From Flavobacteriaceae bacterium (GTDB lineage: Bacteria; Bacteroidota; Bacteroidia; Flavobacteriales; Flavobacteriaceae): 6,916 nucleotides of DNA. Of the stretch, positions 1 to 5,816 are shown piece after piece; position 1 is the stretch's first letter; each line of letters begins with the position of its first letter. The notes below the pieces were generated by a model. The model did no database searches. It saw nothing but the letters and a program-made list of their open reading frames with translations, and was not told the DNA's origin. The position numbers and the translations under genes are program-made. The stretch spans positions 1 through 6,916 of the forward strand of contig JAUWLK010000143.1 in NCBI GenBank assembly GCA_030613745.1. Reading direction: 5' to 3'.

Positions 1-435
1 ACCATAACAATATATATATCTTAAGTTTATATTATTACTTACATCCAAACTTGTTAGTGGATTATAAGAACAAGATAATTGTTTTAAAGAAATGTTATTA
101 CTCACATCTAAACTTGTTAATTGATTATCTATACATTTTAAAGTAGTTAAAGAAGTGTTATGACTTACATCCAAACTTGTTAGTTGATTGTTTGTACAAT
201 TTAAATATGTTAAAGAAGTGTTATGACTTACATCCAAACTTGTTAGTTGATTTTCACCACAAGATAACCACTGTAATAAAGTGTTTTGACTCACATCCAA
301 ACTTGTTAGTTGATTGAACCGACACCGTAGGTAATCTAAAGAAGGATTATTACTCACATCCAGACTTGTTAGTTGATTATTATAACATCGTAATTCTTTT
401 AAGGAAGTATTATTACTCATATCCAAACTTGTAAG
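1..435 (-). repeat. Tandem 63-bp LRR-coding repeats, second copy (continues past edge)
   Basis: Nearly seven 63-bp units inside the partial lipoprotein gene, with the same core as the block at 915-1544. Units near the edge use mostly 'LTSLDVSHN/SNN', and the two units covering roughly 120-245 are especially similar to each other (both encode LTSLDVSHNTSLT). This suggests recent unit duplication or gene conversion. Confidence 0.85.
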
Positions 436-750
436 AAGATTATCAATACAATATAATTTTTTTAAACTAATAAAGTCTTTAATACCTGTTAAATCTTTGA
501 TACCTGAACTGTCAATATTTAATTCAACTATTTTTTTAATATAAAAGGTGACCACATAATCATCCAACACATCATCATATCCTAAATCAATAAGTTTTTG
601 TTCAAAGTTGTCATCAGGAACATAAGTTTCCTTGATTTCAGGAATTTGATTATTTGGTTCATCATCATCAGAACAACCATTAAAAGAAACTATTAAAACG
701 AGTAGAATAAAGAAGTGAAGTAATTTTAATTTTAAAATTTTAGATTTCAT
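1..750 (-). CDS. Leucine-rich-repeat surface lipoprotein, C-terminus cut by window edge
   Basis: The frame is open from an ATG (complement of 748-750) to the left edge, giving 250 codons without a stop. The protein starts with Lys-rich residues, a hydrophobic stretch and Cys26 in 'VSFNGC', a lipoprotein signal peptide. Cys26 is followed by Ser-Asp-Asp-Asp-Glu, which resembles the Bacteroidota signal for export of lipoproteins to the cell surface. Residues 43-66 carry the flavobacterial 'YVPDDNFEQKLIDLGYDDVL' block. From residue 106 there are six full 21-residue repeats of the form LTSLDVSxNTSLxxLxCxxNQ and part of a seventh. It is a tandem paralogue of the lipoprotein encoded at 819-1859, lying 68 bp downstream of it on the same strand. 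Ligand and function are unknown; protein binding or adhesion at the cell surface is an inference from the fold. The start is fixed by the signal peptide and by exact correspondence to the paralogue. Confidence 0.88.
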   Translation of the reverse strand, partial: MKSKILKLKLLHFFILLVLIVSFNGCSDDDEPNNQIPEIKETYVPDDNFEQKLIDLGYDDVLDDYVVTFYIKKIVELNIDSSGIKDLTGIKDFISLKKLYCIDNLLTSLDMSNNTSLKELRCYNNQLTSLDVSNNPSLDYLRCRFNQLTSLDVSQNTLLQWLSCGENQLTSLDVSHNTSLTYLNCTNNQLTSLDVSHNTSLTTLKCIDNQLTSLDVSNNISLKQLSCSYNPLTSLDVSNNINLRYIYCYG

Positions 751-793
751 AGTGATACCAATTTAAAACCACATTAAAGTTAGTGAATTAAAT
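751..793 (-). promoter_or_regulatory. Conserved leader of the partial LRR gene, possible promoter
   Basis: The region just upstream of the start codon is nearly identical to 1860-1902 upstream of the other LRR gene (plus-strand cores 'gatacc', 'tttaaaac', 'acattaaagttagtgaat'), and the similarity stops at about 793. On the minus strand it contains TAACTTTA (complement of 775-782), one base off the Bacteroidota TAnnTTTG element, 24 nt from the ATG. No TTG/TTTG -33 element is visible at the right distance, so the promoter call is weak. The duplication of the block is certain. Confidence 0.4.
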
Positions 794-801
794 ACATTTA
801 A

Positions 802-829
802 AATGTGATTTGTATCCCTTAATCACATT
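802..829 (-). terminator. Stem-loop spanning the stop codon of the complete LRR gene
   Basis: AATGTGATT (802-810) and AATCACATT (821-829) form a perfect 9-bp inverted repeat with a 10-nt loop. On the minus strand the stop codon TAA (819-821) falls at the edge of the loop. No clean U-tract follows, only 'TTAAATGTATTTAATT', so this may be a weak terminator or an RNA 3' structure between the two lipoprotein genes rather than a strong intrinsic terminator. A second overlapping palindrome, ACATTTAAAATGT, lies at 794-806. Confidence 0.35.
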
Positions 830-1859
830 CTAATGACCAAGTAGAAGAATCATCTTTTGTCCAATTTGACACATCATTATTAAGTTGAGATTCATTTACT
901 TTAATACAAGTTATTTGATTTAAATTACATTCTAAAGAAGATAATTTTGTGTTATTACTTACATCTAAACTTGTTAGTTCATTATTCCCACAATATAAAA
1001 ATTCTAATACTAAGTTATTACTCACATCCAAACCTGTTAATTGATTATTATTACATCCTAATTGTCTTAAAGATGTATTATTACTAATATCCAAACTTGT
1101 TAGTTGATTTTCATGACACCATATATCAATTAAAGAAGTGTTTTTACTCACATCTAAATTGGTTAGTTGATTTTCACCACAACTTAAAAATTGTAACGAT
1201 GTGTTTTCACCTAATTCTAAATTGGTTAGTTGATTTTCCTTACATTTTAAATAAGTTAAAGAAGTATTATTACTTACATCCAAATTTGTTAGTTGATTAG
1301 AACCACAATCTAAAAATTGTAACGATGTGTTATTAGTTACATCTAAACTGGTTAGTTGGTTCACTCCAAAAATTAATCTTTTTAATTCGGTATTTTTACT
1401 AACATCCAAATTTGTTAGTTGATTCCAACTACACGACAAATACAATAAAGAAGTATTCTTACTAACGTCCAAACTTGTTAGTTGATTCTTCTTACAATTC
1501 AATTCTTCCAATGAAATATTCTTACTCACATCCAAACTTGTTAGTTGATTATAAAAACAATTTAATTCATTTAAACTCTCAAAATCCTCAATACCAGTTA
1601 AATTTTTGATACCTAAACTGTCGATATCCAATTCAACCACATCTTTAATATTACTGGTTAAAACATAATCATCTAATACATCATCATACCCTAAATCAAT
1701 AAGTTTTTGTTCAAAATTATCATCAGGAACATAAGTTTCCTTGTTTTCAGGAATTTGATTGTTTGGTTCATCATCTTCTGAACAACTGTTAAATGAAAAG
1801 GTTAAACCAAGAAGAATAGTAAAGAGAAGTAAATAGTGTTTTAAAGATTTAGTTTTCAT
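819..1859 (-). CDS. Leucine-rich-repeat surface lipoprotein, complete
   Basis: The 346-residue protein begins with a lipoprotein signal peptide ending in 'FSFNSC' (Cys26) followed by Ser-Glu-Asp-Asp-Glu, a likely surface-export signal. Residues 43-66 hold the conserved 'YVPDDNFEQKLIDLGYDDVL' block, then an N-terminal repeat cap ('IKNLTGIEDFESL') around 84-96. Residues 106-315 are ten uninterrupted 21-residue leucine-rich repeats (consensus LTSLDVSxNTSLxxLxCxxNQ). Residues 316-346 form a capping tail with Cys at 318 and 345, resembling the 'CIxV...NW...C' end of related flavobacterial proteins. No type IX secretion C-terminal sorting domain follows, consistent with lipid anchoring instead. The Cys at a fixed repeat position is replaced in a few units (for example 'LKRLIFGVNQ'). 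It is the upstream member of a tandem pair with the gene at 1-750. A surface interaction role is inferred; no specific substrate can be named. Confidence 0.92.
   Translation of the reverse strand: MKTKSLKHYLLLFTILLGLTFSFNSCSEDDEPNNQIPENKETYVPDDNFEQKLIDLGYDDVLDDYVLTSNIKDVVELDIDSLGIKNLTGIEDFESLNELNCFYNQLTSLDVSKNISLEELNCKKNQLTSLDVSKNTSLLYLSCSWNQLTNLDVSKNTELKRLIFGVNQLTSLDVTNNTSLQFLDCGSNQLTNLDVSNNTSLTYLKCKENQLTNLELGENTSLQFLSCGENQLTNLDVSKNTSLIDIWCHENQLTSLDISNNTSLRQLGCNNNQLTGLDVSNNLVLEFLYCGNNELTSLDVSNNTKLSSLECNLNQITCIKVNESQLNNDVSNWTKDDSSTWSLECD
915..1544 (-). repeat. Ten tandem 63-bp repeats encoding LRR units
   Basis: A block of ten in-frame 63-bp units, each encoding one 21-residue leucine-rich repeat. 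On the plus strand each unit carries a near-constant core of the type 'acatccaaacttgttagttg', separated by more variable sequence for the exposed residues. The constant/variable alternation reflects protein structure: leucine, asparagine and cysteine positions are fixed and surface positions vary. Identical cores over tens of bases make slippage or homologous recombination between units plausible. Confidence 0.9.
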
Positions 1860-1902
1860 AACGATACCCTTTTAAAACTACATTAAAGTTAGTGAATAAA
1901 TG
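1860..1902 (-). promoter_or_regulatory. Conserved leader of the complete LRR gene, possible promoter
   Basis: This is the counterpart of the leader at 751-793. The minus-strand TAACTTTA motif (complement of 1884-1891) sits at exactly the same distance (24 nt) from the start codon. A -33 TTG is not evident. The stretch between the ATG and the motif contains 'AAAAGGG', a possible weak ribosome-binding purine run. Confidence 0.4.
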
Positions 1903-2072
1903 ATTAAGTTTTTAATTTATAATCCTTTAATTCACTACTTAATTCTATACACTCAATTTTTCCATACAAGAAAAAAACCAATCTCGATATAAAAACTACT
2001 ACTATCAAGGTTTTGAAGAAAATTAAAATTCACAGTTACAAAGAACCTATTAGACTTCAATACTATTTTAGA

Positions 2073-2100
2073 CTATACCCTAACAAGTATTGGGTAATAG
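2073..2100. other. 28-bp imperfect dyad upstream of the recombinase (candidate recombination or operator site)
   Basis: CTATACCC (2073-2080) is mirrored by GGGTAATAG (2092-2100) across an AT-rich centre. Comparing the 28-bp segment with its own reverse complement, 9 of 14 half-site positions agree. Small serine recombinases cross over at dyads of about this size (the gamma-delta res site I is 28 bp) and often sit beside their own site. The assignment is an inference from position, size and symmetry. An ordinary operator or a chance palindrome remains possible. Confidence 0.3.
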
Positions 2101-2112
2101 GCTGATAATCAC

Positions 2113-2143
2113 TTGGTAATCTCAATAAAAATTACTATATTAG
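2113..2143 (+). promoter_or_regulatory. Candidate promoter of the recombinase gene
   Basis: TTG at 2113-2115 followed after 20 nt by TATATTAG (2136-2143) matches the Bacteroidota -33 TTG / -7 TAnnTTTG arrangement with one mismatch in the -7 element. Transcription would begin near 2148-2150, giving a leader of roughly 28 nt before the ATG at 2177. An imperfect palindrome, GTGT...ACAC (2145-2159), covers the predicted start and could be an operator. Confidence 0.35.
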
Positions 2144-2176
2144 AGTGTAATTTTAACACCTATAAATAGTATTGTT

Positions 2177-2794
2177 ATGAAGATATTTTATTCAAGAGTT
2201 TCTACTTCTGAACAGAACATATCCCGTCAAATGAATAATTTAGATGGATTTGATTATGTATTCACTGATTACTGTTCCGGTTCAATTGATTTTTGGGAAA
2301 GACCGAAAGGTTCACAGATTAAAAAGTTGATTGATAAAGAAGAACTCAAACTTTTAGAAATTCACAGTATTGACCGACTTGGTAGAAATACATTAGATGT
2401 TTTATCTATTTGGAAAAACCTCACCGAAAAAGGGATTAGAATTGTTTGTAGGAATCCAAACTTTCAAAATATCAATGATGATGGTAAAACTGATATGTTT
2501 TCCGAACTCATGATTTCCATTTTATCAATGATGGGTGACTTTGAACGGAAAATGATTAAGGAGAGACAAGGAGAAGGGATTGAACAACGGAAACGAACTC
2601 TTGGTTACTCTGGAAGACAAGTTGGAACAAAAGAATCTGTTGATAAATTCCTTTCCAAACCAAAATCCAAAATGATTATAAAAGATTTGGAGAATGGTTA
2701 TACTCATAAAGAAATTTCATTTCGTTGTAGATGTAGTTTTTCCACTATTGATAAAGTTAAAATATATTCTGAACCTCAAAAGGAGCTTGTGTGA
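2177..2794 (+). CDS. Small serine recombinase (resolvase/invertase family)
   Basis: The 205-residue protein has the full layout of the resolvase/invertase family. The N-terminal catalytic motif 'YSRVSTSEQN' places the nucleophile at Ser9 with Arg7 beside it. 'SIDRLGRN' at 64-71 supplies Asp66, Arg67 and Arg70, matching the catalytic Arg68/Arg71 region of gamma-delta resolvase. The long helix 'DFERKMIKERQGEGIEQRK' (121-139) corresponds to the dimerisation/DNA helix E. A C-terminal helix-turn-helix (about 164-195, 'DLENGYTHKEISFRCRCSFSTIDKVK') replaces the usual Hin-like DNA-binding domain. Length is normal for the family and no key residue is missing, so it looks active. It makes a staggered two-strand cut through a phosphoserine link, then resolves or inverts DNA. 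Whether it is a resolvase, an invertase or a remnant of a mobile element cannot be told. No transposase accompanies it. The ATG start precedes the catalytic motif by the usual distance. Confidence 0.93.
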   Translation: MKIFYSRVSTSEQNISRQMNNLDGFDYVFTDYCSGSIDFWERPKGSQIKKLIDKEELKLLEIHSIDRLGRNTLDVLSIWKNLTEKGIRIVCRNPNFQNINDDGKTDMFSELMISILSMMGDFERKMIKERQGEGIEQRKRTLGYSGRQVGTKESVDKFLSKPKSKMIIKDLENGYTHKEISFRCRCSFSTIDKVKIYSEPQKELV

Positions 2795-2820
2795 AAATAA
2801 TCATTTATTTTTTTAAATTT
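2794..2820 (+). terminator. Weak hairpin with T-runs after the recombinase
   Basis: AAAATAA (2794-2800) and TTATTTT (2805-2811) form a 7-bp A/T-only stem with a 4-nt loop, beginning at the last base of the stop codon and followed by T-runs broken by AAA. The stem has no G-C pairs, so it would be a weak intrinsic terminator at best. Confidence 0.3.
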
Positions 2821-2906
2821 TTTCTATCTAATTTAATAATAGTACTTAATATCAAATAATTCATTTATTAATTTTACAATTTAGATACAATAATTAATCT
2901 TAAAAA

Positions 2907-2937
2907 TTGTTTATTGTAGAAGTATCCGATATGTTTT
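2907..2937 (+). promoter_or_regulatory. Candidate promoter of the 82-residue gene
   Basis: TTG at 2907-2909 is followed after 20 nt by TATGTTTT (2930-2937), one base off TAnnTTTG. The predicted start of transcription lies about 28 nt before the ATG at 2971. An 8-bp inverted repeat, TACAATAA (2886-2893) and TTATTGTA (2911-2918), overlaps the upstream part of this promoter and could be an operator or be fortuitous in AT-rich DNA. Confidence 0.33.
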
Positions 2938-2970
2938 TCAGGATCGATTTATTGCTTAAAAATTAATATT

Positions 2971-3219
2971 ATGAAAAGAATAATAGTTGATTACCGCAAT
3001 TTAACACCCGATATTTTAAAGTTATTGAAAAATAAATATCCAGAAGGTTATACTAATATGGATATTATTGTTTTTACAAACCATAAAAACGAAACCATTA
3101 AAGCTATTGAAGTAACCACAAATGATACAGATTATTTAGTGAAAATCAGTAGACAATTGTATTTAAGCATTGAAAATTTTGAAGAACTAAATATCACAAT
3201 CGATTATACTGTAAATTAA
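2971..3219 (+). CDS. Conserved small hypothetical protein (82 aa)
   Basis: The 82-residue protein starts 'MKRIIVDYRNLTPDILKLL' and contains 'KYPEGYTNMDIIVF', 'ETIKAIEVTTNDTDYLVKIS' and an acidic C-terminal part. It has no signal peptide, membrane segment or cysteine and should be cytosolic. From memory it resembles a short conserved family in Flavobacteriia with the pattern 'VDYxxLTPxILxLLxxKxPxGYxxxDIIxFxNxxxExIxAVEVxTxDTxYLVKIS'. I know of no established function for that family. The typical members I recall end in an acidic 'AMEDFD'-like tail, which here is replaced by 'IENFEELNITIDYTVN', so this copy may be a divergent paralogue. It stands alone, with 176 bp before and 167 bp after. Codon-level conservation of a recognisable protein is the reason for calling it real. 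Confidence 0.75.
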   Translation: MKRIIVDYRNLTPDILKLLKNKYPEGYTNMDIIVFTNHKNETIKAIEVTTNDTDYLVKISRQLYLSIENFEELNITIDYTVN

Positions 3220-3326
3220 GAAAACCATAATACTTCGATTTCAATATTATTAAAATATATCTTAAATTTTCATTATTTCTGCTTAAAAAATATACATTCT
3301 ACTTTTTTAATATAATTCAATTAAAA

Positions 3327-3358
3327 TTTGTAACTTAATAGTCAGTATTTTAGTTCAG
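3327..3358 (+). promoter_or_regulatory. Weak candidate promoter of the histidine kinase gene
   Basis: TTTG (3327-3330) is followed after 20 nt by TAGTTCAG (3351-3358), which keeps TA, T and the final G of TAnnTTTG but misses two positions. Its spacing to the ATG at 3387 (28 nt) is like that of the other candidate promoters in the window. No FNR-like box was found in this spacer. Confidence 0.25.
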
Positions 3359-3386
3359 ATTATTACAAAATTTAATAAAAATTATC

Positions 3387-4616
3387 ATGTTAAAAAATGA
3401 TAAAGAATTTTATAAAATTTGGTTTGATACTTTATTGGAAGGGATTTGTATAACTGATAATAAAGGAATAATTGTAATGAATAATTCTTCTTTGGAAGAG
3501 ATTTTTGGTTACAAAAGTGGTGAATTGAAAAATAAAAAAATTGACATTTTAATTCCTGAAATTTATCGAAATTCACATCAAAATCATTTTACTTCATATT
3601 TTAAAAAGCCTAAAAAATTTAAAAAAGGAAAAGGAAGAGATTTTTTTGGTTTACATAAAAACGGAAAAGTTATAAATGTTGAAATTGGTCTTAATTTTTT
3701 TGAATATAAAGATAATATATATGCAAAAGCTTTAATAACTGATATTAGTTCAAGAAAAGAGGAAGAACTAAAAATTAGAAATTTGAATTTAGGACTCGAA
3801 CTTGAATTAACACAACAAACCAAAGAATTGACACATGCAGTTGTACAATTAAAAAAATCAAATAAAACACTAAAAGAAGAAATTCAAAAAAAAATCCTTG
3901 CTGAAAACAAAGCTCAAAAAGCGTTTCGAAAAGAAAAAGAGCTCAATTTACTGCAAACTAAATTTTTATCTGTTGCGTCACATGAATTTAAAACTCCATT
4001 AAGTGGTATATTAACTTCAACAACTTTAATAGATAAATATAAAAATACAGGTCAATACAAAAATATTGAAAAGCATATTAAAACAATTAAAAAACTTGTA
4101 AATCAACTAAATTCAGTTTTAGATGATTTTTTGTTTTTAGAAAAAACGGAAACCGAAAAAGTAAACTATCAATTTTATAAATTTAATTTTTGTCCGTTTT
4201 TTGAAGATATAATTAATAACTCGAAAACAGTTTTAAAAGATGGGCAGAAAATAGAACTTATACAATGTAATAACAATGTTGAGGTATATCAAGATAAAAA
4301 AATTTTAAATATTATCATTAGAAATATTTTATATAATGCCATAAAATATTCACCTATCAATTCAACAATTAAAATAAAAGTTGAAACTAATGACAATATA
4401 TCTATTCTTATTGAAGATAATGGAATAGGTATTCCTTTAGATGATCAAAAACATATTTTTAAACGATTTTTTAGAGCTAAAAACGCATTACATTTTCAAG
4501 GAACAGGAATAGGTTTAAACATTGTTAAACATCATATTGAAGAATTAGGAGGGTCAATCAGTTTTAAAAGTATTGAAAATAAAGGAACAATAGTTAATAT
4601 AAAGTTGCCTTTATAA
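3387..4616 (+). CDS. Soluble PAS-domain sensor histidine kinase, FixL-like PAS
   Basis: This 409-residue kinase has no membrane segment, so it senses a cytoplasmic signal. A PAS domain covers about 8-120. A coiled-coil linker follows (about 122-190), then a HisKA dimerisation domain with phospho-acceptor His199 in 'SVASHEFKTPLSG'. The HATPase domain (about 265-409) shows the N box (Asn313 and Asn317 in 'IIRNILYNAIKYS'), G1 'DNGIGIP' (344-350), the F box 'IFKRFFRA' (357-364) and G2 'GTGIGL' (372-377). All catalytic boxes are intact. Residues 57-93 align without gaps to the haem pocket of Bradyrhizobium FixL: His64 matches the proximal haem ligand His200 and Arg84 matches the oxygen-gating Arg220, whereas Arg206 and His214 are not kept (Ser70, Phe78). 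The same 'GRDxxGLxKxGxxxxVEIGLN' pattern also occurs in PAS domains not known to bind haem, so an oxygen or redox role is only probable. The likely partner is the receiver protein encoded 166 bp downstream. Confidence 0.92.
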   Translation: MLKNDKEFYKIWFDTLLEGICITDNKGIIVMNNSSLEEIFGYKSGELKNKKIDILIPEIYRNSHQNHFTSYFKKPKKFKKGKGRDFFGLHKNGKVINVEIGLNFFEYKDNIYAKALITDISSRKEEELKIRNLNLGLELELTQQTKELTHAVVQLKKSNKTLKEEIQKKILAENKAQKAFRKEKELNLLQTKFLSVASHEFKTPLSGILTSTTLIDKYKNTGQYKNIEKHIKTIKKLVNQLNSVLDDFLFLEKTETEKVNYQFYKFNFCPFFEDIINNSKTVLKDGQKIELIQCNNNVEVYQDKKILNIIIRNILYNAIKYSPINSTIKIKVETNDNISILIEDNGIGIPLDDQKHIFKRFFRAKNALHFQGTGIGLNIVKHHIEELGGSISFKSIENKGTIVNIKLPL

Positions 4617-4782
4617 TGTAGGAGCTATTAAATTATTAAAAAGGAATATTTGTTAATTATAAAATTGAGAATATTATAAAACAAGCATGATAAATGTTTC
4701 TTTGACTAAGAAAATGATTATTAACAAACCTATCTGAAGCAAGAAGATAGCATGTGACCATAAAAAATAAAAAAATAAACAC
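4617..4782. other. Spacer between kinase and regulator genes
   Basis: The 166 bp between the two signalling genes contains no convincing TAnnTTTG element with a correctly spaced TTG, no FNR-like box and no terminator hairpin. It could be a transcribed spacer joining kinase and regulator, or hold a promoter too weak to recognise. The last 20 bases before ATG 4783 are almost purely A/T, the usual leader type here. Confidence 0.5.
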
Positions 4783-5814
4783 ATGAAAAAAAAGATTTTA
4801 CTTATTGAAGATGATGAAATTTTAAGAGAAAATACAGCAGAAATTTTACAGTTGGCAAATTATGATGTTATTATAGCTGAAAATGGAAAAGTAGGAGTTG
4901 AAAAAGCCATAAGTTATAATCCCAATTTAATTATTTGTGATATTCTAATGCCTGACCTAGATGGGTATGGTGTTTTACAAATCATATTGAGAATTGATAA
5001 ATTGCAAAAAACACCTTTTATATTTATGACTGCAAAAACTAACCATAGTGATATGCGAAAAGGTATGGATATGGGTGCAAGTGATTATATTACAAAACCT
5101 TTTGAAGAGTCAGAACTACTAAGTGCTATTGAATCTCGATTAAAACGGAGAGAGGTTTTTGATAAAAATGATGAAGAAGAAACAAAAATTAACAAAAAAA
5201 TTAAATATGAAGATTTAAATAAAATATTAAGTCATAAACAAAAATTTATATACAAAAATGGAGTAACAATTTATTGTGAGGGAAATACTAGTAATCACAT
5301 TTTTTATATTATTAAAGGGGAAATAAAAACATACAAAGATAATGAAGAAGGGAAAGAATTAATTACAGGTATTTATAAAAAGCGCAGTTTTTTCGGTTTT
5401 ACTTCATTTGCTGAAAACAGACCTTATAGTGAAAATGCAGTTGCAATAAAAGATACTTTACTATTAAAAATTACAAAAAATGAATTTTTAAATTTAGTAA
5501 AACAAAATCCGCAATTAGCTATTCATTTTATAGATTTACTTTCAAAAAATTTAGAAAGTGTAAAAAATCATTTAATTCATTTGGCTTATGATTCCGTAAG
5601 AAAAAAAACAGCTGGAATCTTGCTTCAATTAAACAAAGTAAATGACAAAACCAATATTATTGAAGTATCACGCTCAAACTTGGCGAGTTTGGTTGGTATA
5701 GCGAAAGAAACTTTAATAAGAACATTATCTGAATTTAAAGAAGAAAAAATTATAAAAACAAATAGAAAATCAATAATAATAATAAATGATAAAAAACTTA
5801 AATTAATTAAATAA
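4783..5814 (+). CDS. Response regulator: receiver domain fused to CRP/FNR-type DNA-binding protein
   Basis: The 343-residue protein has two halves. Residues 1-123 are a receiver domain: acidic pair Asp10/Asp11 in 'LLIEDD', phospho-acceptor Asp53 in 'ICDILMPDLDG', Thr83 in 'FMTAKT' and Lys105 in 'YITKPF'. Residues about 150-260 form a cyclic-nucleotide-binding-type beta-barrel ('FYIIKGEIKTYK', 'FGFTSF') and a dimerisation helix. Residues about 265-335 are a CRP-type winged helix-turn-helix. Its recognition helix 'AKETLIRTLSEFKEE' keeps Glu309 and Arg313 at the places of FNR Glu209 and Arg213, with Ile312 instead of Ser212. There are only two cysteines (52 and 165), so an FNR-type iron-sulphur cluster is absent and control should come by phosphorylation. 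The cNMP pocket lacks the usual cAMP-contacting Arg-Ser pattern (here 'ENRPYSENAVAI'). It probably receives phosphate from the upstream kinase and binds TTGAT-N4-ATCAA-like sites such as those at 5817-5852. Confidence 0.93.
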   Translation: MKKKILLIEDDEILRENTAEILQLANYDVIIAENGKVGVEKAISYNPNLIICDILMPDLDGYGVLQIILRIDKLQKTPFIFMTAKTNHSDMRKGMDMGASDYITKPFEESELLSAIESRLKRREVFDKNDEEETKINKKIKYEDLNKILSHKQKFIYKNGVTIYCEGNTSNHIFYIIKGEIKTYKDNEEGKELITGIYKKRSFFGFTSFAENRPYSENAVAIKDTLLLKITKNEFLNLVKQNPQLAIHFIDLLSKNLESVKNHLIHLAYDSVRKKTAGILLQLNKVNDKTNIIEVSRSNLASLVGIAKETLIRTLSEFKEEKIIKTNRKSIIIINDKKLKLIK

Positions 5815-5816
5815 AA

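Larger units (their letters stand above)
1860..2176. other. Divergent intergenic region between LRR gene and recombinase
   Basis: This 317-bp stretch has no convincing coding sequence. It holds the LRR leader at its left end (1860-1902), an AT-rich segment without recognised signals (about 1903-2040), a segment dense in short direct and inverted repeats (about 2046-2120) and a candidate recombinase promoter (2113-2143). TTAGACT occurs at 2050-2056 and 2068-2074. CCTATTA (2046-2052) is inverted as TAATAGG (2095-2101). GGTAAT occurs at 2093-2098 and again 22 bp later at 2115-2120. Confidence 0.7.

Noticed and set aside
1097..1300. Plus-strand open frame of 67 codons opposite the LRR gene
   Set aside because: It is the antisense reading of the 63-bp repeats ('LVDF' recurring), with no leader or recognisable protein pattern.
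1..1544. Regularly spaced, near-identical repeats that look like a CRISPR array
   Set aside because: The period is a constant 63 bp, the 'spacers' are partly conserved, and everything is in frame as 21-residue leucine-rich repeats of two lipoprotein genes.
2525..2707. Minus-strand open frame inside the recombinase gene
   Set aside because: It lies fully within a clear serine recombinase gene and shows no family features.
2177..2794. Recombinase as part of a complete transposon or insertion sequence
   Set aside because: No transposase, terminal inverted repeats or target-site duplications were seen around it in this window.
3385..3823. Two minus-strand open frames opposite the PAS domain (3385-3576, 3584-3823)
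   Set aside because: The opposite strand encodes an unmistakable PAS-histidine kinase; the antisense translations are low-complexity and unlike any family.
4617..4782. Search for FNR-like boxes before the regulator gene (possible autoregulation), also in 3220-3386 before the kinase
   Set aside because: No TTGAT-N4-ATCAA-type site with at most one mismatch was found; sequences such as TTGAGAATATTAT are too far from the consensus.
4783..5814. Regulator as a classical oxygen-sensing FNR or cAMP-binding CRP
   Set aside because: It has only two cysteines, not the four needed for an FNR cluster, the usual cAMP-contact residues are not evident, and it carries a receiver domain instead.
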